A DNA stretch of 21,143 nt from Patescibacteria group bacterium UBA5124. Its GTDB lineage: Bacteria; Patescibacteriota; Gracilibacteria; Absconditabacterales; Absconditicoccaceae. The stretch covers positions 1,264 to 22,406 of the forward strand of contig DHYS01000002.1 of NCBI GenBank assembly GCA_002414185.1. The letters are read 5' to 3'. The notes under the pieces are model-generated. The model did no database searches. It saw nothing but the letters and a program-made list of their open reading frames with translations, and was not told the origin of the DNA. This document shows, piece by piece, positions 7,364 to 17,018 of the stretch (its first letter is position 1; every line of letters starts with the position of its first letter). The translations under genes and the position numbers were made by a program.

Positions 7364-8206
7364 TTAGCTTATTCTCTCTGCTATATTTGCTCAGTCAAAC
7401 TTAGCTTGTTCATAAATGTATTCTGGAAATATAGTAGTAATATTTTTGTAATCAGGAGTAATAAATTGTATATCAGTTTCATATAATCATGTTTCCCAAA
7501 GCTTTGCCTTGATGTATGATTCATACAATGATCATGGATGCTGATCCATAATAATAATCAGATTTTCTGTTCTTTGTATACTTTCTTGTAATGTTTTTGT
7601 AAACTGAAGAGAACAGTTTCTGCTAACAAATACATCCATTCATTTTCCTTTTTCTTGGAGAGCAACCGTAGCATGAATAGTATCTACACAATTGTTTCAA
7701 AGTGTTATGATTGTCCCATGACTTCCACTAAATCCATATGGTTGTAAAGTGAAAATATCTTCACTATTGTCTATATATTGAAGTGGTGGAAGATCATCAC
7801 GAATAGGCGTGTGTTCACTGATTCTGATATAACGTTTCTTAGATGGTTTTGATAAGAGGTGTGTGATGTCTTCCTGAAAAGCTGGTTCAAATACCTCAAA
7901 ACCAAATGATAAAGCTTTGGAAATATCTCCTTGATCCCAAAATCATTTATGAGCAAATCCAAGTATTCCAGAACTAGGATTGATAATAGTGATATTTGCT
8001 TTGCTATGAGTAGTAAGTGGTAGTATGGTTTCCAAAGAGCTATGTTCCAAACATAAGAGAATATTTTTTTCATGTTGTAGATGATGAAGTAGTACAGATT
8101 GGATACTATGTTTGTCTGTGTGCTCTTTTTCCAAAAGAACAATATCAAAAGATTTCTTGGCTGTAGCTAGAAAATCATCACTCATAAGATAATCAGTAGA
8201 AAGCAT
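7364..8206 (-). CDS. Transketolase-like protein, PYR and C-terminal domains only
   Basis: A 280-aa protein with six in-frame UGA-Gly codons. Residues ~1-140 resemble the pyrimidine-binding (PYR) half of transketolase-type TPP enzymes (ITIINPSSGILGFAHKGFWDQGDISKALSFG, then EPAFQEDITHLL, then RYIRISE). Residues ~150-275 resemble the transketolase C-terminal domain (GTIITLGNNCVDTIHATVAL, then the LIIIMDQHPGSLYESYIKAK strand-turn-helix). The N-terminal TPP-diphosphate domain is absent. Where active PYR domains carry GIAEQ, this protein reads IVLLEKEHTD, so the catalytic glutamate is uncertain. It could be the beta half of a split transketolase or E1 enzyme, or a non-catalytic relative. It follows the penicillin-binding protein gene by 28 bases in the same direction, so the two are likely co-transcribed. 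Function uncertain. Confidence 0.55.
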
Positions 8207-8234
8207 AGTTTTGGATGAAATGATAAATAAGAAT

Positions 8235-10829
8235 TTATTTTATAATAAGAGAATAATTAATCAAAAATTTTGCAACTTCTCAGAATATTTTTGCAGCAGT
8301 TGCTGATCACCAGATACTTGATCTAGGACGACGTACTTGAATTATTACAACATATCTTGGATCATCTTGTGTTAATATACCTACAAATGATGCATTAGTC
8401 CATCAGATTCATTGCATATATTTTCCTTTATAAGAAATCTGGGATGTTCAACTTTTACCTCCAAGTTTATATCAATCCACCGTTGCAACTTTAAGACTTT
8501 TATTTTGGTCTAATACATTAAATAGTGCATATTTTATAGATTCAGAAGTTTCAGGTTTGAAGATCTGATTTAAGACTTTTTTGGGATCTTCTATATATGA
8601 TCATAGTTTTGTATCAAAGATAGTTTTGATAATAGTAGGTTTAAGATAGAATCAACCATTGAGTAGAGGAGCATATCATGCAGCTATTTGTAGTGGAGTA
8701 GTTAGAAGTCCTTGTCAGAAAGTATTGTTGAGAAATCTAGATAAGGCTACAGTAGTAACTCATTCAATATATCATTCAGCTTCTCCAGCAAGTTCTATAT
8801 TTGTTAGTTTTCCAAATCCAAGTTTTTCCAGATAATTATAAAAACTTTCCTTACCGATACCAAATATCTGTCATGTACCGTCTCCATTAGCTATTTTTAC
8901 CATACCTACATTACAAGAATATACTAATGCATGCAAAAAACTATTGTATCATCAGCATAGTTTAGGATCAGCATTTTTGATAGTATAAGGTCAAACCTTA
9001 GCTTCGTTAGTATCATTATAAAAATCATAAAGACTGATTTCATCCAAGTCTAAACCAATACTTACGGTGAAAGGCTTGAAGATACTACCTGGTTCATATG
9101 GCATGGCAATATTTTTATCTACGAATACTCTAGGTCAAAATATATTTTTAGATACATATTTAGCTAGAGATATATCTTCTCTTTCAAAAGTTTTAGCTAC
9201 TCTATAGGTTCATCATGTATAGATGTATACAGGCACATCCAGATATGTCTGATCATCAATAAGATATCTGTCATCCCATCATAATGGCTTAAGCTGAAAC
9301 ACATCATCAAACCCATTTGGATCAAATGTTGGATATGTTGCAGATGCTTTGATTGTTCAGTTTATAGGATCATACACTAGGATACTTACGGAATCTGCTT
9401 TTAAGGATTGAAGGTATTTTTTTACTAGACTTTCTATTTCTTTCTGTATTCAGATGTCGATAGTAAGATACACATCATTACCATCTACTACATCATCGAT
9501 TTGGAAATCGTTAGCACCTACGTTTCCAATCCACGACGATGAACGTCAGATAATTTTACCATCTTTCCCACGTAAAATAGGGTCGAAATATTGTTCTATA
9601 CCATAGTATGCAGTATTGTTTTTATCTACCATTCCCAAAACATTTGATAAGAATGATCAGTATTCATAATATCTTCTTGTATATGGTTCCAATCATAGAC
9701 TATGTAATAATGGAACCTTTTCTTTTGAACGTTCTTGATAGTATTTTTCTTTGAGATCTTTTATCATTTGAGCTATCATAGGATTAGCATCAGTAATAAT
9801 CTTAACGTATCTGTTTTCTTGTTCTCTAAAAAGATTATCAATATTTGGAAACTGATTGATATATCCATATTTGGTTAGTAGTTTTTTGAGAGGAGCTCAT
9901 TCTCTGGTTGGACTAATAATCTTACTTGGTACTATATAGATGTAGTTGCTTGCTTCTATGGAAATATAGTCAAGACTTAGTTTTTTAAGTTCAGCGAGAA
10001 AATTTTCATCAGGAAAAAATCAAAGATAATTTCTTTTTTTGATTCCTATATAGATGCTATCATCAAGCTTTGCTTTGATAAGACTATAAGCGATTTGTTG
10101 ATTGAATCCACTAATGATATCAGCTACTTGTTGATTGTATCCCGTCCAATCAAATGTCCAATATCCAGTAGAAATAATACCACTTCAGTAATAGAAAAAA
10201 TCTGGAGTTTTAGGAAGAAGTTTTTTGTTAGTATAGGTTTCAATATTTTTGATACAATCTATTTTAGAAACTTGTTTCATACCATACATTTCACAAAGAT
10301 GAGTATAGACAACAGGAGTAATGATATCAAGAAAACGAGGTTTATCCCATATAAACTTTGGATCAACAAAGACATTATATATAGTGATATTTTCTGTAAG
10401 TTGGACGGGTTTCCCAGATTTATCATAAGCAAAGATATTTCCTCTTTTTGCTTTGAGTAGTGATGAACTTACATGTTGTTTGCTTAGAAGTCATTCATAG
10501 AGTGTGTGATTTACTACTTGTATCCAAAAAAGTCTTAATACTACAACAAAAAAAAGAAACAAAAAAAACGCAAGCAAATAAAAATCTTTATTCACTTTCA
10601 AATCTTTCAAAAAAGGAATCTTTTGAAGTTTTTTTTGAATATATTCGTCAAAATTTCTATAATAATGATATCCTGAATTGATCATATATGAGAGAATAAT
10701 AGGGTAATAGTGAAGGTATAATAGATATTGATTGTTTCCAGTTATACTCACTATATCTAATAATCCATCTTTCTTTTTCAACTCTATATTTGTATTATAT
10801 TCTATATCTTTTTTTGATTTTGACAACAA
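8235..10829 (-). CDS. Class B penicillin-binding protein (peptidoglycan transpeptidase)
   Basis: A 864-aa membrane-anchored transpeptidase of the FtsI/PBP2 type, with nearly thirty in-frame UGA-Gly codons. An unusually long cytoplasmic tail (~80 aa) precedes one membrane segment (LLAFFLFLFFVVVLRLFWIQ). The dimerisation domain begins with KRGNIFAYDKSGKPV. The catalytic domain has all three motifs: S582-I-F-K585 in YEPGSIFKPFT, S638-C-N, and K792-S-G, whose glycine is a UGA codon. It cross-links peptide stems outside the membrane; I cannot say whether it serves septation or elongation. The start is doubtful: no ATG is in frame after the upstream TAA (10905-10907). TTG 10829 is used here, but ATA/ATT codons upstream would add ~25 residues including a CYEC pair. 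It leads a two-gene unit with the transketolase-like gene. Confidence 0.92.
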
Positions 10830-10927
10830 AATTATGCATTCTAACCTAAAAATCTGTTGAAATGAATATCGTGTTCCATAACACTCATAACAAGTAAAGT
10901 TTATTTATTTATTATTTATGTAAACAA

Positions 10928-11347
10928 ATGAAAAAAATTTTAAGTAAAAAAATTATTGGTAAATCTCTTATGATGGTTGCTATTATTGCTATAGCTGTAT
11001 TTGCTGGTGCTACGTTTGCTCAATTTGGTGGAGCAACTGATGCTGGTGCAGAATTTTGATTAGCAGGAGGATCAGCTGGTACAGGAACAAACTTATTGGA
11101 TATTGTTAAAAGTTTTATTAACTGGGTTCTTGGATTGTTGTCTCTTATTGCTTTGGGTATGGCTCTTTGGGGAGGTTTCCAAATGGTTACTGCTGCAGGA
11201 GATGATGGTAAATACAAGGGAGGTTTCAAGATCTTGAAACAAGCTGCTATCGGACTTATCGTAGTAGGATTCTCATGGATCATCGTAAGTTCAATCTTCT
11301 GGATTATTGGAGGATTCTCTGGTGGTGAAGGATCAATGCCACAATAA
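10928..11347 (+). CDS. VirB2/TrbC-like small pilin
   Basis: A 139-aa exported protein: signal peptide at residues 1-31 (basic MKKILSKKIIGK, then MMVAIIAIAVFAGATFA), a short Gly/Ala-rich linker, then two membrane helices separated by a positively charged loop (LLSLIALGMALWGGFQMVTAAG, then DDGKYKGGFKIL, then AAIGLIVVGFSWIIVSSIFWII). This two-helix layout with a signal peptide is that of VirB2/TrbC pilins of type IV secretion and of small pilin-like proteins common in CPR genomes. No other secretion gene is nearby, so the role is open. Only 1 of 25 glycines is UGA, the rest GGN, as expected of an abundantly made protein. It ends in a strong terminator. The coding sequence before residue 57 is found only by reading UGA as Gly. 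Confidence 0.65.
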
Positions 11348-11370
11348 TATAACAAATATATTTTTACAAA

Positions 11371-11403
11371 GAATCTCTCTCCGTAAGGAGGGGGATTTTT
11401 TTT
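11371..11403 (+). terminator. Rho-independent terminator after the pilin gene
   Basis: AATCTCTCTCC (11372-11382) pairs with GGAGGGGGATT (11387-11397) around a GTAA tetraloop, an 11-bp stem with two G-T pairs, followed by a run of T to 11403. Confidence 0.9.
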
Positions 11404-11424
11404 ATTGAAAATCCTTCTTTTCAT

Positions 11425-11452
11425 TTGAAAAAAACTCTCAAATTACTATGAT
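11425..11452 (+). promoter_or_regulatory. Candidate promoter for dnaE
   Basis: TTGAAA (11425-11430) and TATGAT (11447-11452) are 16 bases apart, between the pilin terminator and ATG 11506. Transcription would start near 11459 with a leader of ~47 bases. Confidence 0.5.
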
Positions 11453-11505
11453 AACAAAACAAAAATTATAACTGTAAACTATTAATTATAACCCCCATAA
11501 ACTCC

Positions 11506-14406
11506 ATGATGAATCTTCACGAATTTGAACTGCGTTATCGTGCATACAAAGGATTAGATTTTAGATTTCAACTCTGACGAAGTGAGGAGGTTTTTTTGGA
11601 AATGGCAAAAATTACCGATAAAGGAGTTCTGACTAAAGTTCTTCAAGAGACTAGTCCTGCAGAATTACAAGAGATTACCTTAGAGACATATACTCCTTTC
11701 AAAAAGAAATTTCTCGAAGACAACAAAGATATAAAAATATGATCAGGTACCTTACCAGAATATGTAGGACGTCTAGAATACGAACTCAAAGTAATCAAGG
11801 AAATGGGATTTAATTCTTACTTTTTGATTGTAGCAGATTTTGTACGTTGGGCCAAAGAACAGTCTATAGTAGTAGGACCTTGAAGATGATCTTGAGCGGG
11901 ATCTTTGCTTGCCTGGGTAATCAGAATTACGGAAGTAGATCCGATTCCATTTGCTTTGCTTTTTGAAAGATTTCTTAATCCTGCCCGTATATCAATGCCA
12001 GACTTCGATATTGATTTCGAAGATACGCTAAGAGAAAAGGTAATCGAATACGTAAGAGAAAAATATGGAGAAAAAAAAGTATCTTCTATAGGTACCTATA
12101 TGCAATTAGCACCCAAAGCTGCATTCAAAGATGTAGCGAGAGTGATGGGTGTGCCTTTTGAAAAATCAAATCAGATCTCTAGTCTGATGCCAGATAAGAT
12201 GTCTTTATTGGATGCTATTAGTTCTCCAGATACACCGGAAGAACTAAAATCTATCTATGAATGAGATGAAAAAGTAAGACATGCAGCAGATCTTGCCGTT
12301 AAGTTGGAAGGAAATATGAGACAACTTGGTATGCATGCTTGTGGAGTAATTATTGCACCAGAAAATATCACCAAATATACACCAGTACAATACGTAAAAG
12401 AAAATGATCATACTACAGTATCTCAATACGATGGTCCAAGTCTAGAAACTATAGGACTTCTTAAAATGGACTTCTTGTGATTGAGAAACCTTTCAGTGAT
12501 CAAAAATTGTATCAAGATTATCCAAAAGAAATATAAAAAAGAAGAAAAAGAACTCCCAAGAATGTTCTCTTTTTTCTTGGAAACAATGTCATTTGAACCA
12601 CCAATAACGGATGAAGAAACATTCAAAAAAGTATTTCAAGCAGGAGATACGACAGGAATATTTCAGTTTGAATCTGATGGTATGAGAATGTTTTTGGTGA
12701 AACTTCAAGCCGATCGTATTGATGATCTGGTTGCGATGAATGCCTTGTATCGTCCAGGGCCTATGGAATTTATCCCAAACTATATTGCGAGAAAAAGAGG
12801 TGATGAACCAGTAACTTACATGTCTCAAGAACTCAGAGATATGCTTACCAAAAAATATAGTGCAGATGTCGCTGAAGAAGAAAATAAAAAACTTATAGAA
12901 GATCTCTGACCTATTATGGATCTTACCTATGGTATTGCAGTATATCAAGAACAGCTGATGTTTCTTGTACAGTCTATGGCAGGGTTCTCTCTAGGAGAAG
13001 CTGATCTTTTGAGAAGATGAGTAGGTAAAAAGAAAAAGGAAGTGATCGAACAGCTCAAACAAGAATTTGTAACGAGAGGAGAATGATTTAGACAATATAA
13101 ACCAGAAACAACTACCTATATCTATGAGAAGATGATCGAACCTGCAGCGTCGTATTCATTTAATAAATCACACTCTGTGTGTTATGCGATGATTGCTTAT
13201 CAGACAGCATATCTCAAGGCTCATCATCCAGTAGAATTTTATGCAGCGTTGATTAGATCTGTAGAAGAAGATACTGACGAATTGAGTCATTATATTTATG
13301 AAACTCAATCTCATGGAATCAATATCCTCCAGTTGGATATCAATGAATCCTTCAATCATGTAGCAGCCATAGGAGAAGAAATCAGACTTTGATTTTTTTG
13401 TACCAAATGATTGTGATTTGATATAGGAGAAACTATTCAAAAAGAGAGAGAAAAATGAGGGAAATTTGCTTCATTGGAAGATTTTATTACCAGATGTCAG
13501 TCAGTAATCAACAAGAAATCATTGGAATGATTGATTAAATGATGAGGATTGGATAAATTTGGAGATCGTAAAACAATGCTAGAAAATATTGAAACAATTT
13601 TGCATCGATCTAAATCATCATCAACAATGGGAGGAGGATTGTTTGGTATGTCAGAAATGGCAACAAAAATAACATTCAAGACAAATCATCAGACTTCTTT
13701 TATGGAAAGATTGATGATGGAACAAGATGTATTTAAATCGTTTATTTCATGACATCCATTGGATTGATTGTATACTCATATCAAAAAATATTCTTTTATT
13801 AGTCAGTTTAAAGGAAAGGATAATGTAACAGGACCGATTACGATAGTCGGATATATTAGAAATATTCAGAGAGCTAAGAAAAAATGATTTTTTGTACAGA
13901 TAGAAGATATCTCAGGTACAATGGAAATATTTATGAGAGATACCGTTGATTTCAAAAAATTTGATATTCTTGTGATATCTGGATTTAAGGGAGGAAGACT
14001 CTTTAATATTGAAAAGATTATCAGAACATCTCGTGATCAATTGGTTCAACAAGCAGGTGGTAAATACGATCCAGAAATGACCGTAGTTAAAGCAAAATTA
14101 ATGAGATTATGATTAGATAATAAAATAACAACTACTAATGACTGACGAAAAGCTCCTTCAAAAACAGAAGTAGTAGAAAAAGATATGTGAGAGATTCCAG
14201 AAGAATCAGAAGATGTAGAAGAAGAAAAAAAGGAATCAACTACAGAATTGAAAAATATTTTTCCTATTCCAGATAATCTAAAAAAAATAAATGAGCTCCT
14301 AGCACTGATTAGGACATATCCAGGAGAAATCAAAATTACTATTGGTAAAAAAGAAGCCGTAGTCAGTGAAGAATGATTGATAAAAATTAGATCATTACTC
14401 TCATAA
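11506..14406 (+). CDS. dnaE: DNA polymerase III alpha subunit lacking the PHP domain
   Basis: A 966-aa replicative polymerase with about two dozen in-frame UGA-Gly codons. It synthesises the chromosome with the sliding clamp. The polymerase core is complete: GFNSYFLIVADFV, then GPGRGSGAGSLLAW with UGA at 11881, 11887 and 11893, then PDFDIDFED holding the first two catalytic aspartates and LLKMDFLGLRNLS holding the third. Next come FQFES, YRPGPMEFI, YQEQLM, SFNKSHSVCYA, the NKKSLEGLI helix-hairpin-helix region, and an OB fold near residues 780-850. The odd point is the N-terminus: the ~300-residue PHP domain is missing. In-frame TAA at 11452 and the pilin terminator upstream exclude a longer frame, and the first ~80 residues are not PHP-like. 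ATG 11506 and ATG 11509 are equal start choices. Two genes follow closely. Confidence 0.95.
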
Positions 14407-14429
14407 ATATTTAAATATCTATATTCCCC

Positions 14430-15398
14430 ATGACTCAGCAAATTATAAGAGAAAAATTAGAAGCTGCAAAAACAATAGCAATATTTGGTCATATCAATCC
14501 TGATGGTGATTGTGTTGGATCTATGCTGTGATTGTGAGCATTACTTGAAAAACAAGGTAAACAAGTACATTATTTTACACCAACTAAACCCAGCAAAATT
14601 TATGATTTTGTAGCGTGAGGTGAAAAAATACAAGATGTCTTTGATTATGGAGTATATGATCTTTTGGTTTTTGTAGATTTTTCAGATATTTCTCGTGTAA
14701 GAGATTTTGTAGTAGGACATGAAGAGTATTTCTCTACCAATCCAGTGATCTCAATAGATCATCATATCAATGATAACGTACCTTCCAATTGGATTATAAA
14801 TAGTGATCCTACAGCGATGAGTGCTTGTGAAGTGATTTATGAGCTTACATATCCATGGTGGTCAGCAATATATGATGCTCAGATAGCTACGTATTTGTAC
14901 CTATGACTTACGACAGATTCTGGAAACTTTCGTTATGACGAGGATCATCAGAGAATCTTAGAAAACGCATTATCTCTAGTAAAACTCTGAGCAGATAAAA
15001 AGACTATAGTAAATAATTCCTTCCGTAGAAAGTCATTTAATGGAGTCAAAATGATGAAATTGATGTTTGATAGACTGACACAAAAATGAGGATTGATTTA
15101 TTCTTGGTATACAGAAAAAGACTTGGAAGAGTTTAACTTAGATAGAGAAGAAGCTGATTTTGGACAGATAATTATCCAGGATATCCAAGAAGCACAAGTG
15201 ACAGCTATCTATAGAACAGAAGGGAAAACCTTCAATTGATCTCTAAGAAGCAAAGAATTTGATGTACAGAAGATAGCAAAAGAATTTGGATGATGAGGAC
15301 ATGTACATGCATCAGGATTCAAGATTGCTAGAGAATGATCTTTTGAAGATCAGGTAGAAGAAGTAAGTGAAATAATTGCAAAAATGATAAAACAATAA
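14430..15398 (+). CDS. nrnA: DHH-family phosphoesterase (NrnA-like oligoribonuclease/pAp phosphatase)
   Basis: A 322-aa protein of the DHH-DHHA1 family, close in layout to NrnA, which degrades RNA oligonucleotides of 2-5 bases and dephosphorylates pAp in the cytoplasm. The DHH motifs are intact: GHINPDGDCVGS (residues ~20-31), a VDFSD strand, SIDHH (~107-111), GLTTDSGNF (~160-168), and C-terminal GGGGHVHASGF of the DHHA1 domain. Two of the four glycines of that last motif are UGA, and so are both glycines in GSMLGLGALL. It starts 23 bases after dnaE and is likely co-transcribed. A related family of cyclic-di-AMP phosphodiesterases shares the fold but usually has extra membrane and GGDEF parts, absent here. 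Confidence 0.88.
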
Positions 15399-15402
15399 CA
15401 TT

Positions 15403-15486
15403 GTCATTGTGAGGAGCTTAAGCGACGTGGCAATCCAACTGATATTAGAGAATTCCCATGGATTGCTTCATGTTATTCGCAATGAC
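15403..15486 (+). repeat. Inverted repeat element C, copy 1
   Basis: GTCATTGTGAGGAG...CAATCCA at the left (15403-15437) is mirrored by TGGATTGC...CGCAATGAC at the right (15459-15486) with some mismatches, around a centre ACTGATATTAGAGAATTCC. It starts just after the nrnA stop. The transferase frame stays open through it, which misleads start calling. I recall similar TCATTGCGAGGAG/GAAGCAATC elements in many unrelated genomes, but I have not verified this. Confidence 0.8.
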
Positions 15487-15510
15487 GTTATTTATATCTA
15501 TTATTATCTT

Positions 15511-16899
15511 ATGAAAAATTTAAATATTTGGCTTCGTTTATTTAGACCAGTATTTCATGCAATCTTGATTGTTACTATTTTTGCTTTTGCTTATCAATTG
15601 CGTTTAGTGACAGATCTAATCCCTGGTATCCAACTCAAAATACCAATCATAAATTATAGTGAAACTATGGTCTATGCAATCCTTTCGAGCATAGTATTTA
15701 TCACCATGGGATCGCTCAAAAGATTGTATGAACTCCATAAACCTATACAAAAATATTTTCAAACATTTACAAAAGTCTGGTTATATTGGTTGGTTATTAT
15801 TACTTTCATAGCATACTTTGGTCAAGGATTTGTTTTCTTTTTTGGTATATCAAGATTTATTATTGTAATAGGTGCAATAATAATATTCTTTGTATTATTT
15901 TTCTTTGATCAAATACGAAATTATCTTGAATCAAGAATAGATAGAAATAGTGATAAAAAGATAATGATTATTGGAAGTGATACATTGAGTAGTTATAAGG
16001 CTATCGAAGAAATCAAAAATGGATTTTCATTCAAAACAGAATTTGTAAGTGGTAAAGAAATGAAAGATATCGACCTCCATAAATATATTATGGTGATAGC
16101 TGTAGGAAGTTTTGATAAAGAATGTTTGCAAGATATCTTTGAAAAAACAAGATTCTCATCTACAAGATTTTATCATATTTCCGAAGGATATTTCTTGGAA
16201 GATGTAGTATATGCTCCAGAAGCTATCAACAATATAATAGCTCTTGAATATAGAAACTCTACACTTGATGGATGGGCTTCTGTTCTCAAAAGATTGTTTG
16301 ATATTATAGTTTCATTTGTAGGGATTATTATAGCGTCTCCATTGATGTTGATTATTGCAATAGCTATCAAGATAGATTCTACATGACCTGTGATTTTTGT
16401 ACAGAAAAGAGTAGGAAGAGGTAAAAAAATATTCACTTTCCTCAAGTTTCGTAGTATGTATACGCATCTAAGTACTTGAGAAAAATTTTGATGAGCAGAG
16501 GCTGAAGAACTCTATCAAAAACTTATTAAGTCAGAATCAAATACAAGAAAAGTACTAGCAAAAATTAAAGATGATCCAAGAATTACAAGAGTAGGAAAAT
16601 TTCTGAGAAAAACATCTCTCGATGAATTGCCTCAATTATTCTGTGTATTATACTGAACAATGTCTATCATAGGACCTAGACCACATCTTCCTGCAGAAGT
16701 AGAAAAATATGAATACCGACAAAAAAGATTGTTATCTATCAAGCCTGGAATTACTGGATATGCACAAGTATTTGGAAGAGATAATTTGGATTTTGAAGAA
16801 GAAGCAAAACTTGATTTGTTCTATATTCAGAAACGATCCATTTTTATGGATATCTATATTTTATTTGCTACGTTTGGAGTAGTATTTAAGTGAAAATAA
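15511..16899 (+). CDS. Polyprenyl-phosphate sugar-1-phosphate transferase (exopolysaccharide/glycan priming)
   Basis: A 462-aa membrane enzyme of the WbaP/WcaJ-type bacterial sugar transferase family, which moves a sugar-1-phosphate from a nucleotide sugar onto undecaprenyl phosphate and so starts surface-glycan assembly. Residues 1-150 hold about four membrane helices, then a soluble nucleotide-binding-like middle domain (KKIMIIGSD). The catalytic part begins at LKRLFDIIVSFVGIIIASPLML and holds KIDSTGPVIFVQKRVGRGKK, the FLKFRSMYT motif, LRKTSLDELPQL and GTMSIIGPRPHLP, with UGA at conserved glycines. I chose ATG 15511, because the frame continues upstream only through the non-coding repeat. 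The gene sits between two copies of repeat C. No other glycan genes flank it, so the product is unknown. Confidence 0.93.
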
Positions 16900-16905
16900 A
16901 TATAT

Positions 16906-16986
16906 GTCATTGCGAGGAGTGTAACGACGAAGCAATCCATGTGGATTCACTAATATTAGAGATTGCCATGCTTCACTCGCACAAAT
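16906..16986 (+). repeat. Inverted repeat element C, copy 2
   Basis: GTCATTGCGAGGAGTGTAAC plus GACGAAGCAATC (16906-16937) is mirrored by GATTGCCATGCTTCACTCGCAC (16961-16982) around a centre with TCACTAATATTAGAGA. It matches copy 1 in both arms and in the CTRATATTAGAGA centre, and has the same orientation. It lies 7 bases after the sugar-transferase stop, as copy 1 lies 5 bases after the nrnA stop. Confidence 0.8.
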
Positions 16987-17018
16987 TCTACTGTATGTTT
17001 ATTATATAAATTCTTATA

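Noticed and set aside
10095..10460. A 121-aa plus-strand frame within the PBP region
   Set aside because: It is an antisense shadow of the PBP gene, whose catalytic motifs lie on the minus strand.
11020..11424. A 134-aa proline-rich minus-strand frame
   Set aside because: It is the antisense shadow of the pilin gene and its terminator; the proline runs come from GGN glycine codons on the other strand.
15409..15510. An upstream GTG start that would extend the sugar transferase by 34 residues
   Set aside because: The extension is the translated inverted repeat C. ATG 15511 begins directly before the membrane helices and fits the family.
16995..17009. ATG 16995 as the ligA start
   Set aside because: It meets TAA at 17007 after four codons, so it cannot lead into ligA.
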